A stretch of DNA of 64,000 bases from Lantana camara (Eukaryota; Streptophyta; Magnoliopsida; Lamiales; Verbenaceae), in NCBI GenBank assembly GCA_037501455.1, contig CM074856.1, positions 100,657,001 to 100,721,000 on the forward strand, written 5' to 3'. Position numbers and translations under genes: made by a program. The notes beneath the pieces were generated by a model. The model was not told the origin of the DNA and searched no databases. It saw nothing but the letters and a program-made list of their open reading frames with translations. This document shows positions 60,423 through 64,000 of this stretch, piece by piece (positions within the stretch are counted from its first letter, which is position 1; the number at the start of each line of letters is the position of its first letter).

Positions 60423-60471
60423 ATTCTTCCCCCCCCCCCCCCCCCCCTAGAAGAATCTGGTCCCCAGATTC
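60423..60471 (-). promoter_or_regulatory. R11 polypurine tract (19-C run) with adjacent hairpin
   Basis: Plus strand ATTCTT then 19 C (60429-60447), a G-run primer on the minus strand. Stem GAATCTGG-GGA-CCAGATTC (60453-60471), identical to R5. Confidence 0.85.
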
Positions 60472-60501
60472 ACTGTCGAGTTTAAAATGATGCACAAGCA
60501 A

Positions 60502-60607
60502 TAAGAGAGCCCCGTCTCTTAGACAAGTAATGGGAGAACCCCGTCTCCCTAACACGAAATGAGAGCACCCCGTCTCTCCAACAAGAAATGAGAGAACCCC
60601 GTCTCTC
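60502..60607 (-). repeat. GAGAG...CTCTC hairpin array of R11 (4 units)
   Basis: TAAGAGA-GCCCCG-TCTCTTA, GGGAGA-ACCCCG-TCTCCC, GAGAG-CACCCCGT-CTCTC and GAGAG-AACCCCGT-CTCTC. Arm changes are compensated. Confidence 0.8.
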
Positions 60608-60748
60608 AAACACACCCCAACTAATGATTCAAGGAAACACTTTGAGAAACATTTATATAAGTGTCACATAGGGCAAGAAGAATCACATGAATCATATAAC
60701 TAACACTTATATACAACCAAATGGCAACTAACAAGAATAATAAAATTC

Positions 60749-60789
60749 ATGATGCACGTGATATGCATGATTAAGTGTACCGTTCACCG
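60749..60789 (-). other. Conserved CACGTG / GTACCGTTCACCG block (R11)
   Basis: GATGCACGTGATATGCATGA then GTGTACCGTTCACCG. It is retained even in this 902-bp interior. Confidence 0.65.
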
Positions 60790-60894
60790 TGGATTGGGAT
60801 TCTTGTATTGAAGTATCTCGGTTAAACGCTTAATTCTTCAATTGATACTTCCTTCATCATGCGAGCATACCTCTAAGGTTTAAATTATTCCTTT

Positions 60895-60922
60895 GGCCGG
60901 CTCACCCCCCTTAAGTAAGAAA
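60895..60922 (-). other. Second, internal polypurine-like tract of R11
   Basis: GGCCGGCTCACCCCCCTTAA followed by GTAAGAAAAT. Confidence 0.5.
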
Positions 60923-61302
60923 ATGAAAATCTTCTTTCTTAAGCCTTTTGAAGACTAGATTGGATGTCCAATAGTTCAAAACTCTCGTCAATTCCGGCAA
61001 CTAGATTGATGGTTGTAGCAACGAATGGAGGTAAGCTACAAACACTAATCACTAAATAATGCATGTCGGTTAAAGTGCTAATGCACGTATCTCATTTATA
61101 AACAATTTAGAATGCAAAATTTAACAATTAATTCCAGTAAAGTTTAATTAACCACGTTGAGCATATAAATGCCAAGCCATATAAGTTCAATTAATCCACA
61201 AGTAGTGGCATGAATCAATGCAATGCACAAGTTATCAAGTAATTCCTATGCCGTTCGACCTAGACTTGACATGACACGACGTTAGAACCGTGGTTTTGCA
61301 AC

Positions 61303-61317
61303 CGAGCATTGATACCA
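61303..61317 (-). promoter_or_regulatory. R11 primer-binding site
   Basis: Minus strand TGGTATCAATGCTCG, mutated inside the GAGC part, 7 bp from the right LTR. The leader motif AGTCTAGGTCG-like lies at about 61255-61268. Confidence 0.75.
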
Positions 61318-61324
61318 CCTAAGA

Positions 61325-64000
61325 TGTAGCACCCGGAACGCCGAGATGCCACACCCCCGCACTATAGCTCAGTCCACATACGAAATGAGTAATCCGTACA
61401 TGAACTAAGACTATAGCGAACGGGTGACAAGAGAAAAGGATCCACTAGCTAGGCGGGACTAACCCTCAATTAGACACAACCATGCATAAACAATAGCATG
61501 AGAATAGGATATACATGCCTTTCATTACCATTCTTCAAATTCAACTTCATCACTTACAAATACACTTTAAATATCCAAAGCCTAACGTAACCTACATAAG
61601 TACCAAAACCATAACAATCTATATATGCATCAATAAGGTACATGTGACGGTGTTAGACCCAACTGAATAAAAGACACAACTCAACTCCCACCTAGCACAC
61701 GACCGTGAGCACCTGAAAATGTTGAGGTGTCAGTTTACCAACGACTGAGTGAGGGGTTTAAGAGTAAATATTAGCGCAATTAACATGCAAGTTATAATCC
61801 CGGGTAAAGCTTTTACAAATTAAACAATATAGGTTGAATAAGGAATAATCTTCGCCCGCGATTACAACTACTCAATTTAAAAATTCAATCATTTATCAAT
61901 TTAATCCGTGGCCCGGGCGAGTGAGGGCAATTCTCCAACCTTACACCAATAGTGAACATTACATTCTTGTGTAATTATCATGTGATCATGCAATTTAATT
62001 AAAGTGCACACGTATCAATTTCATGAACTCCTTTACTCCGGGTGATGGTGGGTTTGCAAGGCCCTAACCATCCATGCTACGTACGTCGGGAACATGACTC
62101 CCACGTATGGGATTTCTTCCTCCACCAAACCTCCTGGTGGATTTTGAGGTGATCCCAAAATAGTGAGGATAGTGTAAGGGCTACCCGTCAGCCCTTGCTT
62201 CCTCGGTTGGCTCAATACACTACCCTTGGGCCCAAATGTGAACATGCTTACTCGCCCAAAACAATTAATCAATCCGTTTAGCTCAATCAATAAATTCCAC
62301 GAAATCAATAAGGTCACGATCTAACCACGATACATGCATTGCTTTGCATGATCATGGTTCTAATCACACTACATGCATTGCTTTGCATAAGTGTGACTTG
62401 CTTGCAAACGATAGGTTTGGAAAACTCTAGATATATATATACATTTTGGCCGAAAACATCACATAAGGGTTGTACGGGTTCTATATAACTACAAATTAAA
62501 CCTCACCTTTACTTTACCAACCAAAACAAGCAAGGAAACACCCTAAGTAGCGTGCTCCTCGTCACCGGTAACGTGATCTGTATAACAAGGACAAGTGTTC
62601 GTGAGACACGACTCTTATGAACCATTTACGACGCACGGCAAAGTCATGATCAATATATAATCTAATAACCATCCAGGAATGTCAATTAGGAGCGTACTTA
62701 TCAATTAGTCAAGTACATTTTTCATATAAGTCACATAGGGGAGCCAAGGAAGTGAAAAGGATACGATAAGAAAGGTGTTGGTGAAGTTTGGCCAAAACCG
62801 ACAATTTTTGGAAATGTACAAGTTGAGGGAAAACTGGAATATCTTGAGATATATAAGTTGGAATTAAGTTTTTCTTATTGGGAATGAAACTAGACAAGTA
62901 GACCTTTAAAATGGTATATGGCTCGTTTTCTAGTTCAAAGCGAGGAGAAAATGGCGTAAGCTTGAAGTTAGGCGAGTGCAGTTTGTCGGGAAGGCAGCGA
63001 CACCAAAAAGAATTGATAATATCTCATAAATGGGAAATGATATTGATGTGATTATAATTTGAGGTTGTTCTAGACTTCAATACATTTCCAACGAATCAAA
63101 AATCAGGTCATTTCGAGTTCGGATGATGGAGTACCCGGCCGGGTAAAATTTAAGGGAAAAATTCCCCGACCGGGTAAGCAGTACAGAAGCTTCTCGGGGG
63201 AAAACTACCCGCCCGGGTACTTTGTATGCACAAAAAGTACCCAGCCGGGTACTGTTCCAGAGGTGGAAAAAGGGGCAAAACAGGGGAAGCTTCGGGGGAG
63301 GAAGAAACGGGATGAAAACCCAAAGCAAACTCAACCAAAATGCTCCAAACAATCATATAACATGTGTATAACTTATATATATCAATTAGGAATCAAGTAA
63401 TCCATTAAACCATGCTCAAATCATCAAGGAATCATCAATGAAAAACCCATATAAAATCATGAACTCCAACTTCCATATTATTTCAGAAATCATGCAAGCT
63501 TTCATGATTAATGATCCTAAGCATGCTTCTAATCACTTATACACAAGAAATCATCAAATAACCAATAAACCCTAATCATATATATATTCAAGAGATTCAA
63601 TTAAATGATCTATCTATACCTTAAAATGATAGAAAGAAGGGAAGAAATGATGGTATGATGATGATGATGCTTCCAAACATGAAACTCCTCCAACAATCTA
63701 GCTTGAAGTGATGAAATCTCTTCCTTCCCTTCCCTTGGTGTGAAAAACGTGATATAGTGTGTGTATATGTGTGGGAGTTATTTTGATGGAATGAAATGTG
63801 GGAGAGATGAATGTATGTAATATATGTAATATAATTATAGATATAATGTATATATGTATAAAGTAATAAAGTGGAGATATTATGTATATTATATGTATAT
63901 AAATCTTTAGTGCTCTTATTATTATATACATATATAATGAATGTGTGAGTGTATTAGGGTAACATGAATACATGAATATATATATGTATATAATGCATGT
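61325..64000 (-). repeat. R11 right (5') LTR, truncated by window end
   Basis: Collinear with 57505-60180 with few differences. Palindrome array 63130-63253, GGAG-loop hairpin 62122-62140. Confidence 0.9.

Larger units (their letters stand above)
57505..64000 (-). mobile_element. R11: minimal LTR retrotransposon (2.9-kb LTRs, 0.9-kb interior)
   Basis: Left LTR 57505-60422; right LTR from 61325 past the window end (2,676 bp seen). The interior is only 902 bp (60423-61324). It holds, in order from the left LTR: polypurine tract, hairpin, GAGAG array, CACGTG block, second polypurine-like tract, a TAAACACT-type block, leader motif, primer site. No coding potential. The two LTRs look very alike, so it is recent. 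It is inserted in R10; the target duplication cannot be checked. Confidence 0.88.

Overview
This window is plant intergenic heterochromatin. I could assign almost every base to long-terminal-repeat (LTR) retrotransposons inserted into one another, plus one CACTA-type DNA transposon fragment. I found no host gene, rRNA or convincing tRNA. The Ty3/gypsy proteins end in a chromodomain-like tail and the LTRs are very long (2.6-3.9 kb). Together with initiator-Met-tRNA primer sites and a CACTACAAGAAA transposon end, this points to a flowering plant and to chromoviruses of the Tekay/Del type. The species cannot be told from the sequence.

I name the elements R1-R11 from left to right. R1 (+) is the 3' part of an LTR (1-3050) abutting R2 (-), an LTR ending at 5370. 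R3 (-) has the end of its left LTR at 5371-6420 and a decayed gag (7552-8220). Its interior is split by R4, and its right LTR begins at 26963 and is split by R6. R4 (-, 8294-26758, target-site duplication CAAAT) is a non-coding element with 2.6-2.7 kb LTRs. R5 (+, 12798-22887), the only nearly intact gag-pol element, sits inside it. R6 (-) starts at 27044; its left LTR contains R7 (+, 28649-50310, duplication AAGAA) and a CACTA fragment (51494-52413). R7 is a decayed gag-pol element whose pol is interrupted by R8 (-, 33174-44319, duplication GTGTT), a non-coding element with 3.9 kb LTRs. The interior of R6 (52527 onward) is broken by R9 (-), R9 by R10 (+), and R10 by R11 (-, 57505 to beyond the window), a tiny element with 2.9 kb LTRs around only 902 bp. 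The deepest chain, R3>R6>R9>R10>R11, is five levels.

Two kinds of element live together. R5 and R7 carry Gag, protease, reverse transcriptase, RNase H and integrase. R4, R8, R11 and apparently R6 carry none of these, and R3 carries only Gag. Even so, all share the same LTR plan, primer-site and post-primer leader, and polypurine tract, as expected of non-autonomous partners mobilised by the coding elements.

The most unusual signal is a set of short inverted repeats whose arms differ between families, and between units of one array, while pairing is kept. They are (1) a hairpin just upstream of the polypurine tract in seven elements; (2) an array of palindromes in the middle of every LTR that spans that region; (3) an array of GAGAG...CTCTC hairpins beside the polypurine tract of the non-coding elements only; and (4) two further LTR hairpins with conserved loop or position. 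Such compensatory change suggests selection on RNA or DNA structure rather than on sequence. All of it was read by eye and not tested by computation.
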